From Paraphoma chrysanthemicola (Eukaryota > Ascomycota > Dothideomycetes > Pleosporales > Phaeosphaeriaceae): 64,000 bases of DNA. Each line of letters starts with the position of its first letter. Position 1 is the first letter of the stretch. A program made the translations under genes and the position numbers. Positions 21,397 through 32,991 of the stretch are shown here, piece by piece. The notes beneath the pieces were generated by a model. The model ran no database searches. It was not told the origin of the DNA and saw only the letters and a program-made list of their open reading frames with translations. The DNA lies in contig JAGMWG010000003.1 of assembly GCA_020744225.1 (NCBI GenBank), positions 930,001-994,000 on the forward strand, written 5' to 3'.

Positions 21397-23094
21397 ATGG
21401 CTGTTGCCTCAAACGAGCCACCCGGACCGCTGTTCGAGCACGAGAGCTTGAACCTCGAACAGCAAAACTTTCGCCTCCTGCGGCTACTACCAACCTCGCA
21501 CGTCGATGCCATTGAGTGCGAATTAACTGTGGAAGCCTCGCCGAGCGTACCACAGGATCCTACCCAAGCAGAAACTCAGGACGACGAACGAAAGGTTTCT
21601 TACAACGCCCTATCCTACGAGTGGGGAAGTGAAGATGCACCGCAACACTGGATTCGCATCAACAAAGGGCACTTCAAGATTCGGCACAACCTCTGGGAAT
21701 TCCTACGGATGGCTGTCGCGAAGCTGCATGTACTGTCTGAGGTGGAATTCGCAGAGCCTCTCTGGATCGATGCCATTTGTATCAACCAAAAGGCTTTGTT
21801 AGAACGAGCACATCAAGTCAAGCAGATGGGCGATATCTACAGGTGTGCTAGAGCTGTATTTGTCTGGCTTGGGCCTTCATGCAGCCAACAGCTGAATGTC
21901 GTCTCGCAAGAGTTGAAGCGTCTAGGACAGGAGGCGGAAAATCCACCTCTTCAGATGACTCCGTACGACATATTCCTCCAATCCCGATATCTGCGCGACC
22001 AAGTCATCGGCCCAAGCAGTGCTGTGAGACAGGCATTTTTGGAAATATGTGATCGACCATACTGGACGCGTATGTGGATCGCACAGGAGATCATCTGTGC
22101 TCGAACGGCGTACTTGATACTGGACCATCACATATTCTCATGGACGTTAATAAAGAGGATAATGGCTTACACAAACTTCAGTGAGAGCTGGTACGAAGCC
22201 TGCCAATCTGTACCCACGTTGCAGACTATTAAGGCTCTCACATTGGGCGAGAAGCACAATACGATCTCCGATGCTGTCGCACAATACCAAGATAGTCAGT
22301 GCAGTGATCCTCGAGATAAAGTCTATGCCACCCTTGGAATGGTTCCAGATGGAGGACTATTCCCCATAGACTATTCCATCGACCTGGAATATCTGTTCTA
22401 CCAAATCAGCGCGGCCTCGTACGAATGCACGTATAGCGTCGATGAGCACGTTGGTGCGACTGATTCAGCAAAACAACTTGTCCTGCTAGGTTCTGCTTCT
22501 TCGCACGAGCGAAGAGCAGATACAACTAGCCTGAGCTCCATAAATGACGCACGACAGAGCCTTGGAATTTCCTTTTCGGCACTAGAAGGTTTCCTGGCGG
22601 CCAACGCGATGATTGCGCGAGCAGTGCAAATGAAGTTTTCAAAAACTGACACCTTTAAAATGAAGCGAGAGCCAGATGTGGTGGACCACTGTTTCTATAT
22701 CGATTGCTGGTCTAGCGCCTTGTTCCAGTCCTGCAGTGTGGTTATGCGTGTTTCGCAAAGCACCGGATATTATCGTGGTCCAAAAACTTGTCGCGTTCTA
22801 TTCGTGCCGCGTAGTTACCTCAACGGACCGCCGCTGTACTTACAAAGCGAAATTTCTTTTGTCGGCTCATGGTCCGAAAGCTCTAAATGGGTATCATTTC
22901 CTTTGACAGTCGCTACTTTCCTGGTGCGTACCGTGCACGCATGCGAGGAGATCATGGACATGGACGATGTTGACAGAAAAGAATTGTTGCCTGGCGGAGA
23001 AGGTAGCCTACACGGCCTCGACCTGATAATGGGGCGGGATCCTTACCGCCTCCATCACGAAGGGGAGTTCGCGTGGAATACCGAAGATTATTGA
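21397..23094 (+). CDS. HET-domain protein
   Basis: Single-exon protein of 565 residues with a complete heterokaryon-incompatibility (HET, PF06985) domain at about residues 68-220. The first block is YNALSYEWGSEDAPQHWI, the second LWIDAICINQ, and the third HQVKQMGDIYRCARAVFVWLG. The C-terminal half has a typical HET-protein region with CSDPRDKVYATLGMV and a tail without known motifs. HET proteins are known to trigger cell death or growth arrest when incompatible partners meet; most genomic copies have no assigned role. It has no visible membrane segment. A CDF transporter gene follows convergently about 220 bases away. Start is the ATG at 21397, the first before the conserved blocks. Confidence 0.9.
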   Translation: MAVASNEPPGPLFEHESLNLEQQNFRLLRLLPTSHVDAIECELTVEASPSVPQDPTQAETQDDERKVSYNALSYEWGSEDAPQHWIRINKGHFKIRHNLWEFLRMAVAKLHVLSEVEFAEPLWIDAICINQKALLERAHQVKQMGDIYRCARAVFVWLGPSCSQQLNVVSQELKRLGQEAENPPLQMTPYDIFLQSRYLRDQVIGPSSAVRQAFLEICDRPYWTRMWIAQEIICARTAYLILDHHIFSWTLIKRIMAYTNFSESWYEACQSVPTLQTIKALTLGEKHNTISDAVAQYQDSQCSDPRDKVYATLGMVPDGGLFPIDYSIDLEYLFYQISAASYECTYSVDEHVGATDSAKQLVLLGSASSHERRADTTSLSSINDARQSLGISFSALEGFLAANAMIARAVQMKFSKTDTFKMKREPDVVDHCFYIDCWSSALFQSCSVVMRVSQSTGYYRGPKTCRVLFVPRSYLNGPPLYLQSEISFVGSWSESSKWVSFPLTVATFLVRTVHACEEIMDMDDVDRKELLPGGEGSLHGLDLIMGRDPYRLHHEGEFAWNTEDY

Positions 23095-23314
23095 GGCTTC
23101 TTGGCTCCAGGCTCTGGCTGCAACTTGCAGAACAGAAACACGCCCATCTCAGCTGCGAAAACTGTGTAGCCAACGGCTTTCGGAAATCGATGTCGGAAAC
23201 TGGGTCTCACCATCGTCACTGAGCAAAATTCATGATGCACTTGCCAAGTTCACCGAACAACGTCTTCTCACAAACAAAAATTTAACGAGCAGAATGGATT
23301 CGCTTTTAAGCACC

Positions 23315-24531
23315 TCACTTGCAGCACTTCAACTCCTCGCAGACTACCGCACACGGTAATCCACACTTCTCAAGACTTGGCCTCGCCGTGCTTGTCTGAC
23401 TGGTCACCGTTGTCGCCGGCTCAATCTCATCTCCGTGCTCCGATCCTCCAGGTAGTTCTGGCTGCAGCGTCGCCGAATGAATGCCATACGCATGCAAACA
23501 CTCCCTGAACGTCTTCGCTTTGCTCATGAAGCTCGCGATGTCTGGGTCACTGACCACGATATGCGCGCTCGCAATCGCCTTCTTCTGATCAAGCCTCCAC
23601 ACATGCAACTCATGCACGCTCTGAACACCAGGAATCGACTCTAAGTCGTGCTTAATATCGTCAATCTTAACTCCCAGTGGAGCAGACTGCAGCAGGATTT
23701 TACCGCTGCGCTTCGTCAAGGGCACCGCTGAGATCAAGATCATGATAGCGATCCATAGACTCACGGCTGGATCGGCGTAGAAGCGCTTGTCGGACTTGAC
23801 GAACCAGATGATGACTGCGGAAATAATGACGCCGATGTTGTTGATGGCATCGCCGAGGACGTGGATGAGTACACCTAGGATACCGAGATCCATACCGTGT
23901 TTCTTGGGCGAGGCGGTAATATGCATGTGTGCTGCGTGCGTTGGGGCGGGCGAGATGTTCTCGACATCGGCGATGGAGCCGGGCCCGTGGTCGTGGTCAT
24001 GTTCGTGGAGGAACAGGACGCTGATGATGTTTAGGAATAGCCCAATGCACCCGATGATCAGGACGAGCTTGGGGTTCTCGACGTGCTCGATAGACACGAA
24101 GCGTTCGATGGATTGGAGGAAAATGCTGAGGCCTAAGGCAAGTAGGAAGGCGCCGTTGAAGAATGCACCAAGGAGTTGAGCGCGGGCCCAGCCGAAGGAG
24201 AGGTCGGGTGGTGAGGTTTTGCGCTCGGAGACTTGGACGGCGACCAGAGCGACGATGAAGCCGATGAGGTCGTTGAGCTGGGAAAGGTTAGAATTTGGCA
24301 GTGAGGAATGTATGTGAGGCTTACGTAGTGGAATGCATCTGCTACGAGGGCGAGAGACTTTGTGTAGAAACCAACCGAGATTTCGGCGAGGAAGAAGGAG
24401 AACGAGATGATGATGACAGCCCATAATCGCGTTTTCCTCTCAAGTTGAAAGCGACTATGTTTATGTCCATGTTCGTGGCCATGCTCATGCCCATCTCCAT
24501 GCCCATGCTTGTGATCATGAGAGTGCGCCAT
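23315..24531 (-). CDS. CDF zinc transporter (Zrc1/Cot1 type)
   Basis: Cation diffusion facilitator of about 389 residues that moves Zn2+ (possibly Co2+) into the vacuole in exchange for protons. Exons (minus) are 24531-24325 and 24277-23315, phase 0. The N-terminus is His-rich (HSHDHKHGHGDGHEHGHEHG). The first metal site in TM2 is ALVADAFHYLND (Asp, His, Asp), created across the splice junction; the matching TM5 site is HVLGDAINN. A His-rich loop, HEHDHDHG, separates TM4 and TM5. The cytosolic C-terminal domain includes SIPGVQSVHELHVWRL, as in yeast Zrc1. The tail carries Cys pairs (CGLPC, CCK) that may bind metal. The start at 24531 gives the natural His-rich N-terminus; the frame is open further upstream but without similarity. 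Confidence 0.93.
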
Positions 24532-25070
24532 ACCGACAATCTGTAAATGATAACAATCGAAGGAAGAAAATTCACAAGAGGTAGAGTTGAGGATCTGGAG
24601 GTCAATAGGGTATACAAACGGGCGGAAAACCCGTGAACAAATAGTCCTCGTGCAACACCACCCTCGACACCTCACACAGGGTCGATAACATATCGATCTG
24701 TCAACTGCGACACGATCGTGTCATGCCTGCCTCGCACCCTTCCCCGCCCGCACAACTCATCCGCACCTACCACTGCCAGCTTAGTCGCGTAATATCACCC
24801 TGCATCGCGAATGGAAGGTCCGTAACATGGAACTAGGATTGCAGCTGCACCGACGCGCTGGTCGTGAACAACCGCATCATGTGACGCACCATACCGTGAC
24901 CGGAATAGCGCTGGAGCTAATCGCATTACCGCCCGCAAGGGTCCAACGAAACGGCTAGACCCCTCCAGGCTTCCTTCCGCCGGCCGCAAAATATCTCACA
25001 AGAAGATTACACAGAAACTGCATATCTCGAAACTCACTTACCAGCCAACTAATCCCAGCCACAGTCCACC
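24532..25070. promoter_or_regulatory. Divergent promoter, zinc transporter / zinc-binding protein
   Basis: About 540 bases shared by two divergent genes whose products both relate to zinc (a transporter and a small zinc-finger-like protein). I could not identify a zinc-responsive element by eye. Confidence 0.4.
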
Positions 25071-25463
25071 ATGGGTAACGGAGCAAAGTACGTTACGCGC
25101 ACCCTACCTTCTACGCAAACTGTGCGGGGCAAGGAATGCTAACGACGCGGCGGCGTGTAGGGCACAGCAGAAGCGCGATCGCAAGGGCGATTCCGGTCCC
25201 AAGGAGGCAAAGAGTCAACTGAAAGCCGTACGTTATCGCTGATTATCCCTATATAGCACAAGTCTGCTAGTACATGAGAAATGCGTGTGGCTAACATATT
25301 GTGTGTGATATAGAACGCCGCAGCACAAACCATCAAGTGCAAAACATGCTTCCAGACGTTCCAGGGCACCACGAGCCAGAAGATGTTGACCGACCACGCG
25401 AGCAATAAGCACAGCAAGCAGTTTACCGACTGCTTTGAGTCGACGGATGGCATTGCGAAATAG
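25071..25463 (+). CDS. Small DUF1909/4F5-like zinc-binding protein
   Basis: Protein of 77 residues encoded by three exons: 25071-25087 (only 17 bases), 25161-25227 and 25314-25463. The N-terminal half is a basic, low-complexity 4F5/SERF-like segment (MGNGAKAQQKRDRKG). The C-terminal half has a C2H2-like motif: IKCKTCFQTF, with two Cys, then LTDHASNKHSKQF, with two His. This layout matches the conserved eukaryotic At2g23090-like family. Family members are small, highly expressed and poorly characterised; SERF-type segments have been linked to protein aggregation. All three exons agree in phase and no alternative start is near. The first exon encodes just five full codons, which explains why simple frame searches miss it. 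Confidence 0.88.
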
Positions 25464-26081
25464 ACGAGCGAGCAAGGTGGCGTGATACGCCGATGGGATG
25501 CGGTGTTTGGTGACGGGGTTGTTAGAGCATGAGATACCACGGGCGATAGAGCGAGGAGTTTGGCGAGTGGGGATCGAGGCGTGGAGATACAAGCGATGGT
25601 CACGATTGGCATGGATGGCGTAGGGTGCTTAGGCGTGGAATACATCAATCTATGGGTTCAACTATGGCGCTTGTCATGGTCTCTGGTGGTGGTACAGCGT
25701 CTGAAGTGATACGCGGGCTAATCTACATAAAGCAAGGGACACAGACACGATGCCAGGACTGCTCAACCTTTAATCTCGACGCTAGACCACGCAAGGCATC
25801 TGGCTTGTACACCGTCCAGATTGAGTTGTTGTCCATAGGCTCATAAAGGTTTACGATATCGTGCAAGGGAGCACCACGTTTTGGCATGCAAGAGCGGGGG
25901 TGGTGTTGGACGATATAAAGTGTGTTGTTCTCGCATATATGAGAAAGTTTAGTCCCGTACAGGAAGGTACTTGTTCCAAATCACCACTCTTAAATCCTGA
26001 TACGATATTTCGACTCTTTGGCTGTGAAGAAAAAAGAAAAATGGGTATATCGACAGTCCTGAAAGTACTGCACAGCTCATA
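25464..26081. other. Intergenic between convergent genes
   Basis: About 620 bases of 3' flanking sequence for two convergent genes. No supported feature. Confidence 0.45.
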
Positions 26082-28321
26082 CTAGAGCACCATGGTACCA
26101 AAGATAATGCTTAATCCGACGACACCAACTCGCAAACCTATTAGGCTTGAAGTATGCATCCCACGCGTGGCAGCGCCGGTGAACTGCGCAACACCAGTTT
26201 GCTGTGCCGGAGTGATGTTCGAATTGCTCGGCTGTAAGATTGCAGAGGACTCTACTAGTGGTGTGGGGGATGCTGGTGTCGGTGTAGCCGAAGCCACGAC
26301 GACCGTAGCATTCACCACAGGTGTGATTGTTGCACTATTGACCGTCGCATTCAAGGGGAATGGTATGAGTGACTCGCTTGACAGTACTGGTTCTTTCACT
26401 GCAAGATTTGCTGTTGACGTAGCGTTCTTGCTCAGTTTCACATGCGCCGTCGATGTATGCGTAGCTGTCGATGTCTGGTAGATGGTTGTTGTAGCAGTCG
26501 TGTTGCAAGGAAGGGCACCAAGATCTGGGACCGATCCTTTGAATGCGTCTTGAGCGCTGACACACGACGTGACCAGCGGGAGATTTTTGGAGAATATGTT
26601 GGCTTCAATCCCGACTTGGTCGACCGGCGGTGGTAAAAGCGGGAAATCGAGACTGATTCCCACGTCGACAGAGACGGATACATTTGCTTCAACAAGCACG
26701 AGGGGACTAAGGCTGGTGGTAGTGTCGGTAGTTGTATTTGCGAACGGCGCCGCAGGCGCAGTCAAATTGGTCGCATTCCCACAATTTGCTACCTTGTCGG
26801 TGGATAGCTTCACACTTAAGCGCGGTAAGTTCATGGAAACAGAGACCTCCGCCTTCAACTTGTTGGCAAAATTGAAACCGACGGGTATGGTAGGCTTGAA
26901 GGCTAGACCGAGCAGGACATCGACGTCTGTCACGCTCGTATTAAATGGCAACGGAGTGAGTGTTGAGTCTGGAAAGCCAGTTACGGCGCTGTCGCGAATC
27001 TTGGTGAGATCGAGTCGGATAGTGGAAGCATCCGGAATCTGTAGTTTGAGTCAGTATGCGACGCATTTGTGCTATCAGATGGTGAGGACTTACGGCAACA
27101 TCAATACCATAGGTCAACTCGAATCCACCACTGATTTCGAAGTCAACGGCAATCCGAGGCTCGAACACGGCTCCAGCCTTCCCGATACCCGGGATCACGA
27201 AGCCCAGTATAGGTACAGGGAACAGCGCGATCTCGAAAGCTCCCGAGACCTTTGGCTTCGCAAACAGCTCTAGATGTGCGCCCACGCCATTCGCTGCAAG
27301 CTCTAGGAAGCCACCAGTGATCACGCTTGTGATCTCCTTGCCGTCGTCACCGCCTTCGAAGACGTCGGGGATGACATCAATCTGCGTGGCATCGATTGTG
27401 ATAGCGCCCTGTGTGAGCGCTACTTGGCCCCTTGTCGTGCAATTCTTACAACCTATCTCAATAGGAAGATTAGGGATCGGTACCAGCTGCTCGAGTCCAA
27501 GCAGGAAGCTTTCCGCAGCGAAGGTAGTATCGATGAGTTCAGACTTGAGGTCAAAGCTGATAGCGTTGACATTGTCGGGTGTATCGGCAGGTATATCGAC
27601 CGACTGTCGCTTGCGGATCTTGGAGAAGTCGGAGTGCCGGCGAAAGAGATGGTCATCAGTAGTGTGACCGAATGAGATGTCAAAGTGGTCAAAGGCATCT
27701 TGCCAAGATGCTTCGGTAACAGCGACATCGAGAGTTTGCCCCTCGTCGGCGAAGGAAACATCGTGGACCCTGTTAGAAAATGAGCGCCGTACTGGGTGCT
27801 GAGAACGAGTGCAATGGCTCACACATATACCGCTCGCTCGCCCTCTTCATTGCAGCTGTCATGAGAAGTAACAATGGTAGCACCCTTCTCTCCGTGACAC
27901 GAATGGAATGCATCTCGTGCTGACGACTTGTCGACAAAGCTCATCCTGATGATGCCGTGTTGGCACTGAACGTCCTGCAGATGATGTTCTAGTTCCTCCA
28001 AGTTCATGACTGGCTTCTGCGATTTGACTTTGACTTGTGAAGCAAAGGTCGGTTGACCACTCCAGCCATTCTCCTCTAACCTAAGGTAAGTAAGGTGTCG
28101 TCAGCCTGGGCTGCGAAGCTTCACTCACCTTCTACATAAACGAGCTCGGCCTCGAATCTCTTCCTGATTCGCATACTCCGTCTATAGAGGTCTGCCCTTC
28201 TCGTCGCTGCTCGAAGCACTCGATGGGTCTGTGGCTCGCTGTACGCCATTGTAGCCACTCCTATGCTAAGATGCGCTGCGATCAGAAGCAAGCATGCTTG
28301 TGGGAAATTGAGAAGTCGCAT
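26082..28321 (-). CDS. GPI-anchored secreted protein of unknown function
   Basis: Predicted surface protein of about 692 residues. Exons (minus) are 28321-28129, 28075-27823, 27769-27094 and 27038-26082; all phases agree. It starts with a signal peptide (MRLLNFPQACLLLIAAHLSI) and ends with a hydrophobic tail, LIGLRVGVVGLSIIFGTMVL, preceded by small residues, as required for a GPI anchor. The middle (about residues 150-450) is beta-rich and hydrophobic-alternating, with no repeats. A Cys pair occurs in GCKNCTTRG. Past residue 480 it is Ser/Thr/Val-rich with many N-glycosylation sequons (NATNLT, NTT, NATS, NATV), a stalk-like region near the wall. I recognise no catalytic domain. It lies divergent from a HET gene. 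Start choice follows the signal peptide; the frame is open upstream. Confidence 0.75.
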
Positions 28322-29385
28322 AGTGAAATTTCTTGGATAGAGAACTCTGTAATTTGCTCGTATCAAGCAGTTGATGAGGGATAGTAGCTGGCTTTGAAAA
28401 GAACCGAGGATTTGATGATGGTCGACGCGGAATATCAGGCCAACAACGAGCCTGGACGGATACTTTTGGCGAAAGTGATGATCCGAAAATGGAAAGAGCA
28501 GAATAAGACTCTGGAAATGAAGGATACGAATAGAAGCGAATGTATGACTGTGCTCTAGAGTAGGAAATGACTTTCGCACGACCTACATATCTCACATCCT
28601 AGCTTTGTCCGCGCCGCATCGCAGCAGCAGACAGATTGCCTCAGCGCAACGCCCTCAAACACAGCATCTGCACAGCTTGATCCATTCCGCTGTGCGCTCC
28701 ACGGCACAGTACGAAGGACGCACATGAGGTCTGTGGTTCGCGTCTCATCCATCTTGAAGTAGAAAAGTCGGGCATGGCAAGGCTGGTCGCCTCGTGCGGG
28801 TTAGCGGCGTGAACGTCTTACGCGACTTGCGATAGGTCAGATTTTACAAGCTTACGGCGTAATGTAAGAGTGCATACGGAGATGAGACACAGAGTGTGTG
28901 AAAGGCTGGTGCGGATGGTTCGTGCCTCATGTTTAAAAAAAAGGCGCTAGCAAGGCAGCGTGGGGCTGAGTTCGTGGGGGCGGAAAACTTCGAAACGAGA
29001 CCGACATGGAGGCATCCACACAGCCTCCGTCGCCATGAGCATTTTGGGATCTCGCTTTTTTGCCCCTATCATTCCAGTGAAAGAATATGCTCCAGATTGT
29101 GCCAGCTTGCCATGAAGGGTGTAGAGGCTACGCCGTGAGATTGGATCCCGTTTCGGCTAGGCTGACGTGTAACTACCACCGAGACTCTGGAGCCTCTTCC
29201 CTTCCTTCAATGCTTCTTAGTTCGGACCATCTCACTTGACAGCTGAGACATCCATCCACGGGCCTTGCAATATCGGCAAGATTCCGCTCCAAAGCGACAG
29301 TCGCTCTACTGTGGAAAGTGAGCCTCGCGACATCGATAGTATCCCACTACGCGCCGCTCGGCTACGTGACGCTGGCACTTCCAAC
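28322..29385. other. Divergent promoter region
   Basis: About 1.06 kb between the GPI-protein and HET genes, expected to contain both promoters. The frame of the HET gene is open from 29236 but has no ATG before 29386. Nothing else is supported. Confidence 0.45.
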
Positions 29386-31577
29386 ATGATGGCGCGAACT
29401 GCAACCGCAGACCAAGACCATGCCTCTGATCATCAGCCCAGCATATCATCTCGGTTTTTGGAAGGACACCCATACCCGGCTCAATACCCTATGTCTACTA
29501 TCTGCCCGACCTGCCAAAGTCTTTTCTACCGACCAAACTATCAAGAGGAATGGGCATTTGTATCTCACGACGAAGATTCCTTCGCAGCGTCTTCTGAGAA
29601 ATGCTCCATCTGCATCACTATCAAATCAAGGAATCTGACCGCTCTGAAGGCGCCCAAGCTTGCGCTCAGGCAGCGTCTTGAAGGCCACGTGTGCTCCTGG
29701 TCGTTATGGTCCGAGCAAATCATGTCTGACGGAACAATTGCTATGTGTTATACTATGGACTTGTATCCTTCTTTGACCATATCTGGGACACCGATGATTG
29801 AAACAGACCCCTTTGTCCACGGTCTTGATCGATCCTCGATCGCAATCACTCCACAACTTATCGCAGAAAGTACGGCTGGGGATGACTGCTTCACTCTCAT
29901 CAAACGGTGGCAACAAGTCTGTATGGAAGAACACACTTTATGTCGCGAAGAACGTGTCAACAATCTCAAGTTTCAATTGCCCACACGGCTCATCGATGTG
30001 CGCATGGAGCCAAGGCTTGTCGCTGGAAGCACGCTTCAGTCGAGTAAATCCGTTGAGTATGCCACTGTCAGCCATCGGTGGCAGGAAGGAGGTAGCGCGA
30101 AGTTGCTCAGATCGAACATCGACAGTTTCATGAAGGCTATCGACTTTACCGCATTGCCACCGATTTTCCAAGACTCAATCACCGCAACAAGGCGCCTGGG
30201 TATCGACTTCGTATGGATTGATGCTTTATGCATTGTTCAGGACGATGCAGACGATTGGCGCCTCGAGTCATCCACAATGGGTTCTGTCTATCAGAATGCG
30301 ATACTAAACCTTGGCGCTAGCGGTTCGATACCGCGATCGCACGGAGCATTCGACGATTATTTTCCAGACCCGCCTGCGCCTATTGGCTTGTTCGTGTCAA
30401 GAAGAGCATCAGATTACTTAATTCCGCACGTTGAGATCGCTCGGGAAGGCTTCTCTCGAAATCTATTTGGTTTCTCTAAGATTCTCCTACCACAATCGCA
30501 TTATCGAGTACCTCTCTTACGACGAGGATGGGTAAGTAGGATGCGATGCCTGTGTCAAGGCTACCTTGACTTCCGATTTTAACGTTTCTTAGGTATTTCA
30601 AGAACGTTTATTGAGCCCTAGATCGGTCTACTTTGGTGAACAGCTTACATGGGAGTGTCCCGAACTGTTTGCGAACGAATCTTTTCCTGAGGGATCTCCT
30701 GGATCTCTGCCTTTCCCCTTCAAAGACAATAGGCCGTTCCGACTTTCACGATTACTTTCGAGGCCTATATTCGATAGCCTTCAATACGCAAACGGCGTTG
30801 TGATCAACGATTTGTATCGTAGATGGCTAGAACTGGTTTTAGATTACAGTCACTGTGATCTTACCTTCCAGAGTGATGCTCTGCCAGCTATTTCGGGCTT
30901 AGCGTATGGCTTTGCTAAAATATTGCCGCTGTCTGACGTGTGGATGTATGGTCTCTTTCGTATGGATCTGATCCGTGGACTCTTATGGAACCGGTGTGTC
31001 GGGCATTGCACTAATGTTGCTGCTCATCCGCCCGCTCAGCGAGACAGTGGGTATAACTGGGAACACGCCAGTCAACATTACTGAAATACCTTCCATAGTT
31101 CCTTCGTGGTCGTGGGCAGCTACCGATCTACCTGTTGCCTTTCCCCACGTTCATCGCATCTCTAAAACTGAGTCCGAGGTCTTTCTGGCAACAGCAGATT
31201 TCGAGTCTTCGAAGCCAGATCTGACGAGCTACCGCACGTCTAACTCGATCAAGATCGTTGGATGCTTGCGACCGAACCTCACTGCTGATCTTCCGGAGAC
31301 CTCATATAGTGCTTTCATGGAGATCTACGATTGGGAGCATGACGATCATGGGATACCTGCTTGTGAAGGGACGTATTTGCTTATGCTAACATACAAGCCG
31401 GCGAAGGCTACAACCACTGGGAAAGATGAAGTTCACGGCTTGATCGTGAAGCCGACAGGCCATGTATCGGATGAGTATCGACGGGTGGGAGCATTTGTGT
31501 TGGATCCAACCACGAGGGAGGAGTTTGCTGGGCTTGACTTCACAGACCTCGACAAGCAGGTCATCGCGTTAGTGTAG
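29386..31577 (+). CDS. HET-domain protein, left member of HET-2EXR-HET trio
   Basis: Protein of about 694 residues. Exons are 29386-30531, 30593-30993 and 31040-31577, with consistent phases. The N-terminus has a CXXC pair (ICPTCQSLF) and a second one (CSIC) about 40 residues later, a common zinc-binding-like preface of HET proteins. The HET domain includes EYATVSHRWQEGG, a FVWIDALCIVQDDADDW block, and YQNAILNLGASGS. After it comes RRGWVFQERLLSPRSVYFGEQLTWEC, then the C-terminal PSWSWAA motif, another usual HET-family mark. The second intron contains a CACTAAT-like branch site. It is clearly related to the gene at 32992-35221 (shared HRWQEG, FxWID, QERLLSPRS, WEC segments). Start at 29386 (two adjacent ATGs) is the first available. 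Confidence 0.85.
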
Positions 31578-31639
31578 ACTGGACATCTCCAATATGGTTG
31601 GTAGCAAAAAAGGACTCAGAGACGACGTCGTGAATACAT

Positions 31640-32529
31640 TCAGGCTACAGTAAGCCATAGCTCACCATCATAGTACATCTTCTCGTCACCGCTATAGATA
31701 CTGCTAGGCGTCGACGACCTCTGCTTCCATGCAGTCTTCTGGATGAGCCGGGCAATCGCCTCCTCCGTCAGCCCCTCTCCACCCTTGACCACCTCCACCT
31801 GCCTCATCTCGCTCCACTCCTTCACCTCTACCTCTTTCTCTGCACTCACCAGCGCAAAAGCCTTAGTGGTGCCAAATTGTGTCTCAAGCCCAAACCCCTT
31901 CACAACCTCTTCCTCTACCAATTCCCACTCCCTCACCTCCTCTTTACTCTCTTGCGAGATCTCCTCCAGCGTAGCCACACTATTAGTGGCTTTTAGTCCC
32001 TCCTGGAAGGACTCACGACACTTTCGATCTGAAGCCACAGTCTCCTTTAGCCACATGTCGTCTTCATCCCAGTGGCTATTCCCAGGCCTGACTAAGCCGC
32101 CCTCAGGCAGCGAAACAGCCTTACCAAACGCTCAGGCTGACTGCAAGCGATATGCAGCTTTTTGATAGCGCGGAGGACTCCCGGCAGCATGAAGTCAAGG
32201 TCTGTCCACGTGATGTGGAGGGTGGGGCCGGAGGAAGGGGAGATGACGAGTTGGAGCGTTGTGTCTTCGTTTATCCAGAAGTCGACGTAGTCCTCTACTT
32301 CTGCTGAGTACGTGCCGACAGGGCCGGTGAACTTGGCGCGGAGGAATGCATTGCGTGACTCTTTGGTGGCGAGCATTTGGCCGATTTCTGGTGCTGAAAC
32401 GGATGTGACTTCCATATCGACACCCTCTTTGATGGAGATGGTAATGGTGGCGGGCATGCTGTAGGCCCAGATCTGGTTGCGCAGCTCGAGAGGCAGACGC
32501 GAGAATGGGTGGAAGGTATTTGAAGACAT
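31640..32529 (-). CDS. 2EXR-domain protein
   Basis: Protein of about 279 residues. It opens with FHPFSRLPLELRNQIWAYSM, the signature of the fungal 2EXR domain (PF20150), an F-box-like N-terminal motif found in very large paralog families in moulds, mostly of unknown function. Exons (minus) are proposed as 32529-32142 and 32091-31640. The 50-base intron uses a weak donor (GTCAGC) and is deduced because the first frame ends at 32092 while the second, rich in Glu and Lys, continues to 31640. A separate-gene or frameshift explanation is possible. The C-terminal part (EEVREWELVEEEVVKGFGLE) is typical for the family. It lies between two HET genes, 62 bases past the stop of one and in the same orientation as the other. 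Confidence 0.7.
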
Positions 32530-32991
32530 TTTGATATTATGGTGGTATGTAGTTATGAAGGTAGTCCTGATGATGATGTGGAAGAGTGATGAATTGCTGA
32601 GGAATGTAGTTGGGGCTGGGGACGGCTTATAAGGAGAACATAACGCACTAATGTCTGCAGCTGAATGAACTATGATTCACTTCGAGGGCGGTTGCGTTGC
32701 TTTCCACGCTATCGAATACATTACCATGGTTTTGACATGAACTTGGGCTGCACAGCCTCGTCAGGGTCTCGCTACCAAACACTATGTTTCAAGACCTGCG
32801 CATACACCCAGGAAAAACATGAGTAAACACACGAACTTCGAGAAGATCAGTGGATATTGCTATCCAGTATTGTATTGAACCACGGGTCTGACTAACCTCA
32901 GTCAAGGTTGTGATGCTCAACTGCAGTTCTGTAATGCCGTAAAGATATCCCGGCATCAGCGACCCAGCAAATCTGCTCAATGATGCCGATA
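32530..32991. other. Intergenic, promoter of 2EXR gene
   Basis: About 460 bases between the stop of the right-hand HET gene and the start of the 2EXR gene, on the same strand. No supported element. Confidence 0.45.
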
